From Acetobacteraceae bacterium (GTDB lineage Bacteria > Pseudomonadota > Alphaproteobacteria > Acetobacterales > Acetobacteraceae), in assembly GCA_030041375.1 (NCBI GenBank), contig JASHOA010000018.1, positions 62,001-126,000 on the forward strand: 64,000 nt of DNA. The letters run 5' to 3'. The translations under genes were made by a program, and so were the position numbers. This document shows positions 42,806 through 51,865 of this stretch, in pieces (position 1 is the stretch's first letter; each line of letters starts with the position of its first letter). Below the pieces are notes generated by a model. The model did not search any database, had not been told where the DNA came from, and saw only the letters and a program-made list of their open reading frames with translations.

Positions 42806-44070
42806 GCCGCCAGCCGCTCGGCGATGACGGAAAGTCCCGGCACACGGGAAGTCGGGCCTAGCACGGCGAGGGTAGGCCGCGCCTGGAAGAGCCGGGCCGC
42901 CGCCCGTTCGACATCCCCGATCCCGACCGCAGCAATCTTCGCGACGATCTCGCCAATCGGAATCACCCGGCCGTAAACCTGCCATTGTCGCGCCAACTGC
43001 TCGCACCGGCTGCCCGTGCTCTCGAGCGACATCAGGAGCGACGCCTTTACCTGCGCGCGCGCCCGGGCCAGCTCCGCTTCCCCCACCTTGCTTTGCACCT
43101 TGCGGAGTTCCTCGATCACCACCGGCATCAGCTCATCCACCTCCTTCTCGCCGGTGCCGGCATAGATGCCGAACAGGCCGCCGTCGCGATAGGGCGCGGT
43201 GAAGCTGTATATGGAATAGACGAGACCTCTCTTCTCCCGCACTTCCTGGAAGAGCCGCGAGGACATTCCCCCGCCGAGCAGGGTCGCGAGCAGCAGCACC
43301 GGGTAGAAATCCGAATCCGCATAGCCGACGGAGGGGAACCCGAGCACGATGTGCACCTGATCGAGGTCTCGGATTTCCCGGTGCTCGCCGCCCCGATAGT
43401 CGGCCGGGGGGGCCGGCGGCGGCTCACGCACCGGTAGATCGGTGAAATGCCGCTCGGCGAGCGCCACCACCCGCTCATGGGTCAGCGCGCCGGCGGCCGC
43501 CAGCACGACGTTGCCGGCTCCGTAATGCGCCTGCATGTAGGAAAGCAGGCTGCCCCGCTTGAGCCGCTCGATCACGAAGGCAGTGCCGAGCACCGGCCGG
43601 CCGACCGGCTGGTCCGGATAGGCCGCCTCCTGGAAATGGTCGAAAATGATGTCGTCGGGCGTGTCGTTTGCCTGGCCGATTTCCTGCAGGATCACCGAGC
43701 GCTCGCGCTCGAGCTCTTCCGGCTCGAAGGTGCTGTGGCCGAGGATATCGCCGATGATATCCGCCCCGAGGCTGAGGTCTTCTTTCAAAAGCTTCACGTA
43801 ATAGGCGGTCTGCTCGCGCGCGGTGTAGGCGTTGATGTGGCCGCCGACCGATTCGATCTCCTCGGCGATGACCGCCGCGCTGCGTCGTTCCGTCCCCTTG
43901 AACGCCATGTGCTCCAGGAAATGCGAGATGCCGTTTTCCTCGGCTGTCTCGAACCGCGCCCCGGCCGCGACGTAGGCCCCGATCGAAACCGTCTCGACGC
44001 GCGACATCTCTTCCGTAATCACCGTGAGGCCCGAGCCAAGCCGGGTCACGCGGATGGCTTCCTCGCTCAT
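42802..44070 (-). CDS. M16-family zinc metallopeptidase (processing-peptidase type)
   Basis: 422 aa. Inverted zinc motif His50-Phe-Leu-Glu53-His54 (SHFLEHMAFKGT) and the downstream acidic region (YTAREQTAYYVKLLKEDL) are present, so the catalytic subunit type is expected. A second M16 domain follows (DLDQVHIVLGFPSVGY, GGGMSSRLFQEVREKRGLVYSI). It is similar to the beta subunit of mitochondrial processing peptidase and to bacterial single-chain homologues. The start overlaps the thrC stop, and thrC-M16 linkage is common in Alphaproteobacteria. The substrate is unknown. Confidence 0.92.
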   Translation of the reverse strand: MSEEAIRVTRLGSGLTVITEEMSRVETVSIGAYVAAGARFETAEENGISHFLEHMAFKGTERRSAAVIAEEIESVGGHINAYTAREQTAYYVKLLKEDLSLGADIIGDILGHSTFEPEELERERSVILQEIGQANDTPDDIIFDHFQEAAYPDQPVGRPVLGTAFVIERLKRGSLLSYMQAHYGAGNVVLAAAGALTHERVVALAERHFTDLPVREPPPAPPADYRGGEHREIRDLDQVHIVLGFPSVGYADSDFYPVLLLATLLGGGMSSRLFQEVREKRGLVYSIYSFTAPYRDGGLFGIYAGTGEKEVDELMPVVIEELRKVQSKVGEAELARARAQVKASLLMSLESTGSRCEQLARQWQVYGRVIPIGEIVAKIAAVGIGDVERAAARLFQARPTLAVLGPTSRVPGLSVIAERLAA

Positions 44071-45473
44071 ACCTTGATCCCTTCAGCCCGGTTCCTGGCG
44101 GCCAGAGTTCGCACGTCCGCCTCCACGGCAGCAAGGTCATTGGCCGCGACCGTGAAACGCTCCGGCCGTTGATATAGGTCGGCGAGCCGGGCAGGGAGCG
44201 GTGGGCTCACCCCGCTGGCCCGCATGACAACGGGGGCGAACTTCGCCGGATGCGCCGTTGCCGCGGCAATCATCGCGACCCCTTGCCCGGGCGCCCGCGC
44301 CCGGGCACCGGCAATCCCGATTGCCGTATGCGGATCGGCCAGATATCCCGCGGCGCGCCAGAGCCGGCCAATCTCGGCCTCCGTCCCCGGATCGTCGAGC
44401 GCAAACCCCTGAAAGAGCCCGCCCATACGCCGCCAGGCCGCCTCGGGGACGGCCATTCTTCCCCCGGCCCGGAAATTCCGCATGATCCGCTCCGTCTCGG
44501 CCGCGTCCCGATCCAGGAGTTCGAACAGCAGGCGCTCGAAATTCGAGCTCACCTGGATGTCCATCGAGGGGGAGACCGACGGTCTGACGGGACGAAGCGA
44601 CATGTCGTTGGCGGCCAGAAAGCGCGCCAATATGTCGTTCTGGTTGCAGGCAACCACCAGCCGCTCGACCGGCAGCCCCATCTGCACCGCCGCCCAAGCC
44701 GCCAGGATATTGCCGAAATTGCCGGTCGGCACACTGAAAGCGACCACCCGATCGGGCGCCCCGAGGGCCAGGGCGGCGGCAAAATAGTACGGAATCTGTG
44801 CCGCGATTCGCGCCCAGTTGATGGAGTTGACCGCCGAAAGGCGCTGCTCACCGCGAAAGGCCACGTCCGCGAACATCTTTTTCACGAGATCCTGGCAATC
44901 ATCGAAACTGCCGCGGATCGCAATGTTGCCGACATTGGCGGCCGTCACCGTGGTCATCTGCCGCCGCTGGACTTCACTGACCCGTCCCTCGGGGTGGAGG
45001 ATGGCAACCGTGACCCCCCGCCGCCCCTTGAGCGCCTCTATGGCGGCAGCGCCGGTATCGCCCGACGTCGCGCCGACGATCGTCACGCTCTCTCCGTCGA
45101 GCAGTTCCTCGAACAGCCTCCCGAGGAGCTGCATGGCCAGGTCCTTGAAGGCCAGGGTCGGACCGTGGAACAGCTCGATCAGGAAGAGATCCGTCTCGAG
45201 TTGCACCAGCGGCACGACCGCCGGATGGGCGAAACCCGCATACGTGGCCGACGCCAGCCGCGGCAGATCAGGAACCGCATCGCCCACGAACGGTGCCATC
45301 ACCTTCGCCACCAGCTCTGCATAGGAGAGACCGCGGAGCGCCCGGATTTCTTCCGCCGAAAATCGCGGCCATGCTTCGGGCACATAAAGCCCGCCGTCCT
45401 CGGCCAGCCCCGCCCTCAGCACCCCGGCGAAATCAAGCGCCGGCGCCCGCCCGCGCGTCGAAATGTAACGCAC
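44067..45473 (-). CDS. thrC: Threonine synthase
   Basis: 468 aa from the GTG at 45473; GGGAG lies 6 bases before it and the protein then begins RYISTRG, as the family does. ATG 45506 and GTG 45530 give extensions with no such support. PLP Lys110 is in HGPTLAFKDLAMQ; SGDTGAAAIEALKG and PTGNFGNILAAW are the phosphate and cofactor loops. It converts O-phosphohomoserine to threonine. It lies 132 bp after the M20 gene and is coupled to the M16 peptidase gene. Confidence 0.94.
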   Translation of the reverse strand: MRYISTRGRAPALDFAGVLRAGLAEDGGLYVPEAWPRFSAEEIRALRGLSYAELVAKVMAPFVGDAVPDLPRLASATYAGFAHPAVVPLVQLETDLFLIELFHGPTLAFKDLAMQLLGRLFEELLDGESVTIVGATSGDTGAAAIEALKGRRGVTVAILHPEGRVSEVQRRQMTTVTAANVGNIAIRGSFDDCQDLVKKMFADVAFRGEQRLSAVNSINWARIAAQIPYYFAAALALGAPDRVVAFSVPTGNFGNILAAWAAVQMGLPVERLVVACNQNDILARFLAANDMSLRPVRPSVSPSMDIQVSSNFERLLFELLDRDAAETERIMRNFRAGGRMAVPEAAWRRMGGLFQGFALDDPGTEAEIGRLWRAAGYLADPHTAIGIAGARARAPGQGVAMIAAATAHPAKFAPVVMRASGVSPPLPARLADLYQRPERFTVAANDLAAVEADVRTLAARNRAEGIKV

Positions 45474-45605
45474 ACCAGACTCCCGGATCAGCGCCCCGCC
45501 CCGCATTGCCGCCAACGCGTCCAGTCCCACCGGCAGGATGACCTGGATATGGTGACAGGCGCGGGGTTTGCCACGCGGGCGCCCTTCGAGCCTTCCGCCT
45601 TGCTC

Positions 45606-46898
45606 CTATCTTCCCCTTCCGCTGCCACGCTCCTCGATGCCGCACCAGTCGCCAATGCTGAGGGCCACCACCTTGATCGCCGTCGTGTAGTCGGCGATGG
45701 CGACGTATTCGTTGTCCGCGTGCATGACCGCAGTAGAACCCGGGCCGAAGATCACGGTCGGTGTCTTGGCATAGAGATTGAGGAACCGCGTGTCGGCAGC
45801 ACCTTGCCGGCCGCTGATCTCGGGCTCGCGCCCGCTGATCTCTTTCAGGTTCCCCGACACGATTTCGACGATCGGATGGGACAGCGGAATGGCCGATGCC
45901 TCCGCGTCGTAGCCGACGAACCGCACTTTCGGCGGATGCTCTTTCATCCAGGGATCCTCGGCCGCGGCACGCGCGATATGCGCAACGAGGCTCCGCTTGA
46001 CACCTTCATGGTCCTCGCCGGGTACAGTCGCCATGCTGCCCTTGAGAAGGCAGTCGGAAGGAAAAGCGCTCGGGTAGTTGCCGGCCTGAAAGCTGCCGAT
46101 GGTACAAGGAAGCGATTCGCGGATGTTCGGGTAAAGCGGGTGCGTCACCGATGCCATGCGAACGGCCTCCAGCGCCTCGACCGCCTTTGTGAGCTTGTAG
46201 CCAAGCCCGATGCCGCTCACTCCCTCGTGGTGGCGCTGGATGCCGGCCGGCTTGCCATTGATTTCGATTTCAAACCAGATGCGGCCGATGCAGGCCGGCT
46301 GGATGGCAAGCCCGCTCGTCTCGCCGGAGATCCCCGCGTCCGCCTTGTAACCGCGGATCACGGTATCCAGCGTTCCATGCCCGCTCACTTCCTCGTCGAT
46401 CACGATGTTGACGTAGACATCGCCCTTGGGCCTGAGGCCAGCCGCCATCAGGCCCGCCACGGCCATCACGTGACTCGCGACCCCACTCTTCATGTCGGCC
46501 GCCCCGCGGCCGTAGAGGCGTCCGTCCCGGATCGCCGCCGACCACGGATCGTCGTTCCAGGCTTCACGATTGCCGATCGGAATGACGTCGGTGTGGCCGT
46601 TCAGCAGCAGGGAACGGCCGCCTCCCGATCCCTTCCAGGTCGCCACGATATTCGGCCGCCCTTCATAGCCCCGGTCCACGGGGCGATAGCCAGGATGCTT
46701 CTTGAGCTGCTCCCAATCCGTATCCCACATATCGACGTTGAGCCCCATCCTGCCGAGATGCTCGGCAAGAAAGTGCTGAATCCTCCCCTCGTCCCCGGTC
46801 ACGCTCGGTATCGAGACCATGCTTTGCAGGAACGCCACGGCCTCATCGCGCCTGGCATCGATCGCTTGCAGCACGCGGTGGCGGATCTCGGGCGTCAT
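45606..46898 (-). CDS. M20-family deacylase/peptidase (ArgE/DapE-like)
   Basis: 430 aa zinc amidohydrolase. Metal sites: LLLNGHTDVIP (His, Asp), GRGAADMKSG (bridging Asp), IDEEVSGHGT (catalytic Glu pair) and the late PTVIFGPGSTAVMHADNEYVA (His). The dimerisation insert is present. The layout fits the ArgE/DapE deacylase group of larger size acting on N-acyl amino acids or similar amides; the substrate is unknown. Its ATG overlaps the stop of the GntR regulator, so expression is probably tied to that regulator and to the F420 genes upstream. Confidence 0.88.
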   Translation of the reverse strand: MTPEIRHRVLQAIDARRDEAVAFLQSMVSIPSVTGDEGRIQHFLAEHLGRMGLNVDMWDTDWEQLKKHPGYRPVDRGYEGRPNIVATWKGSGGGRSLLLNGHTDVIPIGNREAWNDDPWSAAIRDGRLYGRGAADMKSGVASHVMAVAGLMAAGLRPKGDVYVNIVIDEEVSGHGTLDTVIRGYKADAGISGETSGLAIQPACIGRIWFEIEINGKPAGIQRHHEGVSGIGLGYKLTKAVEALEAVRMASVTHPLYPNIRESLPCTIGSFQAGNYPSAFPSDCLLKGSMATVPGEDHEGVKRSLVAHIARAAAEDPWMKEHPPKVRFVGYDAEASAIPLSHPIVEIVSGNLKEISGREPEISGRQGAADTRFLNLYAKTPTVIFGPGSTAVMHADNEYVAIADYTTAIKVVALSIGDWCGIEERGSGRGR

Positions 46899-47737
46899 CT
46901 TCTTTCGCTCCTCGGCGGGATCGGGTTATCCGGCAATGCGTCTGGAGGCTCGGCATCGTCCGGATGATTGCCATTGACGGTGCGCAGAAGATCGATATCG
47001 AAACGAACGCAATCGCCGCGATAGATGACATCCGCCACATAAGTCACGATTCCCTGCCGGTTGCGCACGAAGAAGTGCGCCTCCGCGGTCGGAGAATTCA
47101 GGGGAATGCGCAGCCGCTCGCTGGTTTCGAAATCCGCGCTGCCAACGACGACCGTGAGCTGCGCATGTTCGATCTCGTCGCGTTCCAGCCGCAACAGCAG
47201 CGGCAAGGCGGCGCGGGTGCAGAATTCATGGGGACAGCGCTCGTAGATCGCACGTTCCACGTGCACGCTCGCGACGGCGAATGGCTCCCCGCCCCGGTAC
47301 TGCACGCTGAGCAGGTATTGATAGGCAGCCGCCGGCTCACCTTCACCCGTCCTCAGGCGCGGCATCGACTCCCTGGTCATGAGAAACCGCGGAACGTGCG
47401 CGTCGATCGACCGTGCGAGCGAATCCATATCGGTCATCAGGTGCAGCCATCGCCGCTCGCCGAGATGCGGGGTCACGAACGTCCCACGCCCCCGATGGCG
47501 CTGCACGACACCTTCTTTTTCCAGAAGCTCGATCGCCTGTCGTACCGTGACCCGGGCGACGGCGAATTCCTGTTCCAGCGCCTCCAAGGTCGGAATCTGC
47601 TGGCCGGCCTGGAACTTCCCTTCGGCAATCCGATTGCGCAACAGGGTCGCAACCTGGATGTAGAGCGGGATCGGGCTGCGATCGAACGTCTCGATGCGGC
47701 GGTGCATGGTCTGTCGCTGAAGGTTCGCTTTCGGCAT
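46895..47737 (-). CDS. GntR-family regulator with UTRA domain (HutC type)
   Basis: 280 aa from the ATG at 47737 (AAGG 7 bases upstream). An alternative ATG at 47812 overlaps the fbiC stop (ATGA) and would add 25 residues; both are possible. N-terminal winged helix: PIPLYIQVATLLRNRIAEGKF, ARVTVRQAIELLEKEGVV, RGRGTFV. C-terminal UTRA ligand domain: AAYQYLLSVQYRGGEPFAVASVHVER and RNRQGIVTYVADVIYRGD. Likely a ligand-sensing repressor of the surrounding catabolic and F420 genes; a candidate operator lies in 57391-57432. Confidence 0.88.
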   Translation of the reverse strand: MPKANLQRQTMHRRIETFDRSPIPLYIQVATLLRNRIAEGKFQAGQQIPTLEALEQEFAVARVTVRQAIELLEKEGVVQRHRGRGTFVTPHLGERRWLHLMTDMDSLARSIDAHVPRFLMTRESMPRLRTGEGEPAAAYQYLLSVQYRGGEPFAVASVHVERAIYERCPHEFCTRAALPLLLRLERDEIEHAQLTVVVGSADFETSERLRIPLNSPTAEAHFFVRNRQGIVTYVADVIYRGDCVRFDIDLLRTVNGNHPDDAEPPDALPDNPIPPRSERR

Positions 47738-47808
47738 GCCGGACCTTTTCTTTGCAAATATCGCCCCGATGCTTCGCGGAGCGGCAAGCTGAGCGCTGTT
47801 TGCGCGTT

Positions 47809-50223
47809 TCATGACGCGGAAAGCAGAAGCGCTGGCTCGCGACCACGCGGAGAGGGTGCGTGCCCGGCAATCGGAAGCAGCGGCGCCGCCGCGTACGACC
47901 TCGCGATCTGACCTCGCGGCGGCTCGCCATAGAGCGTCGTACGCTGGCGCGGCACCCGCCCGATCCCATGGATCAGCGCATCCATCGCCGCTGGCGCCAT
48001 CTCCTGGCCGTGCGCTGCGCCGGCAGCACGGGTGATGCTTTCGTTCATCAGGGTGCCACCGAGGTCATTGGCGCCCGCAGTGAGGCAGGCCGCGGCCCCC
48101 TGCTTTCCCATCTTCACCCAACTGGTCTGGATATTGATAATCCAGGGATTGAGCGCCAGCCGGCTGACTGCGTGCATCAATACCGCTTCACGCCAGGTCG
48201 GTCCCCTGCGGGCACCGCCCTGGCGGTAGATCGGCGCCTCCATGGCGACGAATGGCAGGGGAACGAACTCCGTGAAGCGCCCGGTCTCACGCTGCAGTTC
48301 ACGCAGGCGGATCAGATGGCGCGCCCAGTGGACCGGCCGCTCGACATGGCCGAACATGATCGTCGCGGTGCTGCGGAGGCCAAGCGCGTGCGCCGTTCTC
48401 ATCACCAGCAGCCATTCCGCAGTGGTGAGCTTGTCCGGGCAGAGAACCGCCCGCACCTCGTCGTCGAGGATTTCCGCCGCGGTACCAGGCAGGGAACCGA
48501 GCCCGTTCTCTTTCAGCTCGGCCAGGAACGTTCCCAGATCCATGCGCAGCGTGGTCGCGCCCTGCCAGACCTCGAGCGGCGAGAACGCATGCACGTGCAG
48601 GCCAGGCAGGGCGCGCTTCACTGCCGCCAGAATGTCGATATAGGTGCGGCCGGTGTAGTGCGGATGGATGCCGCCCTGCATGCAGACCTCGGTCGCGCCG
48701 CGCTCCCAGGCTTCTTGCGCGCGGGCAACGATCTCGGCATGCGGCAGGTCATAGGGGCGATCACGCATGCCGGCTGCCATTCTGCCCTTGGAAAAAGCGC
48801 AGAAACGGCAGTGATACGTGCAGATATTGGTGTAGTTGATGTTGCGTGTCACAACGTAGGTGACCGTATCGCCGGAAACCTCGCTCCGCAGCGCGTCGGC
48901 AGCGGCACAAACGGCGCCGAAGTCGCTGCCGCGGGCAGCAAACAGCGAAACGATCTCCTCTTCCGTGAGCAGCCGGCCATCACGCGCGCGCCTGATGGTC
49001 GCCGCCAGGCCGCCCGGCGGGACCTGCGGCTCCGGGATGGTGCGCACGCGGTCGTCCTGGCCGGATGTCCAGTCGTCATGCCCCAGTCCCAAGGCATCGG
49101 CATGAGCGCGAACATGCCGGTGCAGACGCGCATCGAGCCATTTATCCGGATCAGCAACGAAAGCGGGATAGACCGGCAACCTCTCTGCCAGCACCTTGCC
49201 GCCTGCTTCCGTCCGCGCCGCCAGTTCCGCCCGCCCGGGCCAGGGAGCCTCGGGATTGACGTAATCGATCGTCACCGGAGAGACGCCGCCCCAGTCGTTG
49301 ATCCCCGCCGCAAGCAGCGCCTCGAGCCCGCCGGGGCTCAGGTTCGGAGGCGCTTGCACGCTGACTTCGGGTGGAAGAATGAGGCGCGCCAGCGCAATCG
49401 CCCGCACGTGCATGGGATGCGAGGCATCCGGCGCCGCTTCCATCCGCGTGCCGGGCTTGGCACGGAAGTTTTGCACGATCACCTCCTGCACGTGACCGTG
49501 CCGCGCATGCGCCGCCCGGATCGCGAGCAGCGTCTCCACCTGTTCCGCGGCCGTTTCGCCGATACCAACCAGGATCCCCGTAGTGAACGGCACGCGCTGG
49601 AGGCCCGCTGCCTCCAGTGTCGCAAGCCGGACCGCGGGGTACTTGTCGGGGCAACCGTGATGTGGGCCGCCAGGTTCACAGAGGCGCGCCGAGAGGATTT
49701 CCATCATCACGCCCTGCGAAACCGAGACGGCGCGCAGCATCGCCACGTCCGCCTCCGTCATCACACCCGGATTGACGTGCGGCAGCAGCCCGGTCTCTTC
49801 GATGACGAGCCGTGCCATCGCCGCCAGATAGGAGAGCGTACTGGCATGGCCGAGGCGTGCCAGTTCCTCCCGTGCCACCCGCCAACGCTGCTCAGGCTGG
49901 TCCCCGAGCGTGAACAACGCCTCGTGGCAACCGGCGGCGACACCGGCACGGGCAATCGCCAGGACTTCCTCGGGGCTCAGATACGCCGCCCTCCCCGCTC
50001 GCGGCGATTCGGCGAAGGTGCAATAGCGGCAGGTATCGCGGCAGAGCCGCGTCAGCGGAATGAACACCTTCGGCGAGTAGGTCACCAGCCTGGGGTGCCG
50101 GAGATCGCGCCGTGACCTCGCCGCCTCGCACAGCGCCTCGGTCGGAGCGCGGAGAGCGAGAGTGCGGATGGTATCCTCGGACAGCACCGCGCCTCGCGCG
50201 GCTTCGGCGAGCACCTTCTTCAT
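47809..50223 (-). CDS. fbiC: FO synthase, CofG-CofH fusion
   Basis: 804 aa radical-SAM enzyme that makes the deazaflavin FO, the chromophore of F420, from tyrosine and 5-amino-6-ribitylaminouracil. Two radical SAM halves: the CofG half with Cys61, Cys65 and Cys68 (CRDTCRYC), and the CofH half with Cys468, Cys472 and Cys475 (CTYHCRFC). Other signs are NPGVMTEADVAMLR, TTGILVGIGET, and GGIHPHYTGRTYIDI. The fused form is typical of bacteria, archaea usually having two genes. AGGAG precedes the ATG, which overlaps the cofC stop. Confidence 0.96.
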   Translation of the reverse strand: MKKVLAEAARGAVLSEDTIRTLALRAPTEALCEAARSRRDLRHPRLVTYSPKVFIPLTRLCRDTCRYCTFAESPRAGRAAYLSPEEVLAIARAGVAAGCHEALFTLGDQPEQRWRVAREELARLGHASTLSYLAAMARLVIEETGLLPHVNPGVMTEADVAMLRAVSVSQGVMMEILSARLCEPGGPHHGCPDKYPAVRLATLEAAGLQRVPFTTGILVGIGETAAEQVETLLAIRAAHARHGHVQEVIVQNFRAKPGTRMEAAPDASHPMHVRAIALARLILPPEVSVQAPPNLSPGGLEALLAAGINDWGGVSPVTIDYVNPEAPWPGRAELAARTEAGGKVLAERLPVYPAFVADPDKWLDARLHRHVRAHADALGLGHDDWTSGQDDRVRTIPEPQVPPGGLAATIRRARDGRLLTEEEIVSLFAARGSDFGAVCAAADALRSEVSGDTVTYVVTRNINYTNICTYHCRFCAFSKGRMAAGMRDRPYDLPHAEIVARAQEAWERGATEVCMQGGIHPHYTGRTYIDILAAVKRALPGLHVHAFSPLEVWQGATTLRMDLGTFLAELKENGLGSLPGTAAEILDDEVRAVLCPDKLTTAEWLLVMRTAHALGLRSTATIMFGHVERPVHWARHLIRLRELQRETGRFTEFVPLPFVAMEAPIYRQGGARRGPTWREAVLMHAVSRLALNPWIINIQTSWVKMGKQGAAACLTAGANDLGGTLMNESITRAAGAAHGQEMAPAAMDALIHGIGRVPRQRTTLYGEPPRGQIARSYAAAPLLPIAGHAPSPRGREPALLLSAS

Positions 50224-50915
50224 CGCACATCTCCTCTCGCAGGCTGCTCCGCCGCCACGCCATGCCGGGCCGCGGCGCGGAGGCGTTGCAGGACCTCGAG
50301 CGTCCTTCCGTCATCGAGCATAGGCAGGACTGCCATCAGATCCTCGGGCCTGTCGAGATCCCGCGCCAGCAGCGGATGCTCGAGCACCTCGACGCTCAAT
50401 CCCGTGCCGACGGCCGCCTCGCGGTGCCGGGCACAACTCTCTCTACCGAAGAGAGGCACCAACATTGCCGGCGGCTGCTGCAACACGACATTGGTTCCCC
50501 CATCGAGCGAGCGTGCGATCACCACCTCGGCTTCCGATGCCATCACGGTCGCCTCGAGCAGTGCGGGCGTCAGTGTGGGAAGATCCGCAGCGACCACCAT
50601 CGCGGCGTGGTCCGGACAGGCGGCAGCAACCCACGCCAGGGCCGCATGCAGACTGGGGTTGAGCCCGCCCCCCGGCACATCCGGCAACGGCAGCGCACCC
50701 GCCCCTTCAGCCACCGCCGCCACCGCCGCATCGCCGGACACTACGACAAGCACTGCCACCCGTGCCGAGCGAGACAGCGCCTGCAGCACATCCTCGAGCA
50801 TGGCCTGCACGAGGTCCCGCCGTTCCGCGGCGCTCAGCACGGCGGCCAGCCGCTGCTTGCCCTCTGCCAGCCCGCGCACCGGCACCAATGCCGCAACCGG
50901 CGCACTCCGCCTCAT
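50220..50915 (-). CDS. cofC: 2-phospho-L-lactate (or phosphoenolpyruvate) guanylyltransferase, CofC/FbiD
   Basis: 231 aa nucleotidyltransferase that activates a three-carbon phosphoacid with GTP for F420 side-chain synthesis. N-terminal loop ALVPVRGLAEGKQRLAAVLS, the metal Asp segment MVVAADLPTLTPALLEATV, and late ARDLDRPEDL. Substrate choice differs between organisms (2-phospholactate, phosphoenolpyruvate or 3-phosphoglycerate) and cannot be read here. The start overlaps the cofD stop and the end overlaps fbiC. Confidence 0.9.
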   Translation of the reverse strand: MRRSAPVAALVPVRGLAEGKQRLAAVLSAAERRDLVQAMLEDVLQALSRSARVAVLVVVSGDAAVAAVAEGAGALPLPDVPGGGLNPSLHAALAWVAAACPDHAAMVVAADLPTLTPALLEATVMASEAEVVIARSLDGGTNVVLQQPPAMLVPLFGRESCARHREAAVGTGLSVEVLEHPLLARDLDRPEDLMAVLPMLDDGRTLEVLQRLRAAARHGVAAEQPARGDVR

Positions 50916-51865
50916 CGGGGCAACTCCGCCGCAAATGCCAGGACATCCTGCGCGAGCCGCCGCCGCTCGTTCTCCCCGCGCATCAACGTCTCCGTCACAC
51001 GAATCCGCGGTCCGCGAATGCGTTCCGCTTCCGCCCGATCGATCTCATCGATCACCAGCCCGTCGAGCAGCGACCCATATTCGCCGGCGATGGCCAGCGG
51101 CGACGGCTCGATCCCGCGCTCGCGCATCATCTTCGCCGCCGGTCCCTTCACCGCGCGCCCGCCGATGATCGGCGAGACGGCGATCACCGGTGCCCGGCAC
51201 CGCATGAGCCCATCGCTCAGCCCCGGAATGGCCAGCATCGGGCCGATGCTGACGAAGGGATTGGACGGTCCGATGACAACGACATCGAGCGCCGGATCAT
51301 CCAGAGCCGCGAGGAGGCGCGGATTGAGTCGTGCGGCCTCCGCGCCGAGGAAGCGGAATCCGAGCGTCTCTGGCTCGCAGCGGTAGCGCACGAAATAATC
51401 CTGGAACGCGAGTTCGCCCTCCGGTGTCGCGACCATCGTCGCCACCTTGTCATCGCTGACCGGCAGCACCTCGCTCGTAACCCCGAGTCTCCGGCAGAAC
51501 GAAGCGGTGATGGCGCCGAGCTTCTCGCCGAGCGCGAGGCGGCGTGTACGCTCGACATGCACCGCAAGATCGGCATCGCCGAGCCGGAACCAGCATTCGC
51601 CACCAAGCTGTTCCAACGCCGCCATGAAAGTCCAGCTTTCATCCTTCCGGCCCCAGCCGGTCTCGGCATTCACGACGTCGGCGAGGGTGTACATGACGGT
51701 GTCGAGATCGGGGCTGATCGCAAGCCCGAGATGGACGAAATCGTCTGCGACGTTGACCGCAACCGTGAGCGCCCCGGCCGGCAGCACGTCGGCCAGCCCC
51801 TTCGCCAGCCGCGCACCGCCGACGCCACCGGACAAAGCGAGAACGCGCCGGCCGGACCCGGTCAT
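50912..51865 (-). CDS. cofD: 2-phospho-L-lactate transferase, CofD/FbiA
   Basis: 317 aa. Joins FO to the activated phosphoacid to give F420-0 or its dehydro form. Motifs: LALSGGVGGARLAKGLADVL at the start, VNVADDFVHLGLAISPDLDTVMYTLA, and VVIGPSNPFVSIGPMLAIPG. The ATG at 51865 overlaps the cofE stop (ATGA) and begins right at the conserved N-terminus; longer in-frame readings upstream run through cofE and were rejected. Confidence 0.95.
   Translation of the reverse strand: MTGSGRRVLALSGGVGGARLAKGLADVLPAGALTVAVNVADDFVHLGLAISPDLDTVMYTLADVVNAETGWGRKDESWTFMAALEQLGGECWFRLGDADLAVHVERTRRLALGEKLGAITASFCRRLGVTSEVLPVSDDKVATMVATPEGELAFQDYFVRYRCEPETLGFRFLGAEAARLNPRLLAALDDPALDVVVIGPSNPFVSIGPMLAIPGLSDGLMRCRAPVIAVSPIIGGRAVKGPAAKMMRERGIEPSPLAIAGEYGSLLDGLVIDEIDRAEAERIRGPRIRVTETLMRGENERRRLAQDVLAFAAELPR

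Noticed and set aside
49456-49472. TGGCAC followed by TTGC as a second sigma-54 site
   Set aside because: The spacing is 7 rather than 5 bases and it lies inside fbiC.
47860-50115. 751-codon plus-strand open frame opposite fbiC
   Set aside because: The minus strand encodes a complete FO synthase with both radical-SAM cysteine motifs.
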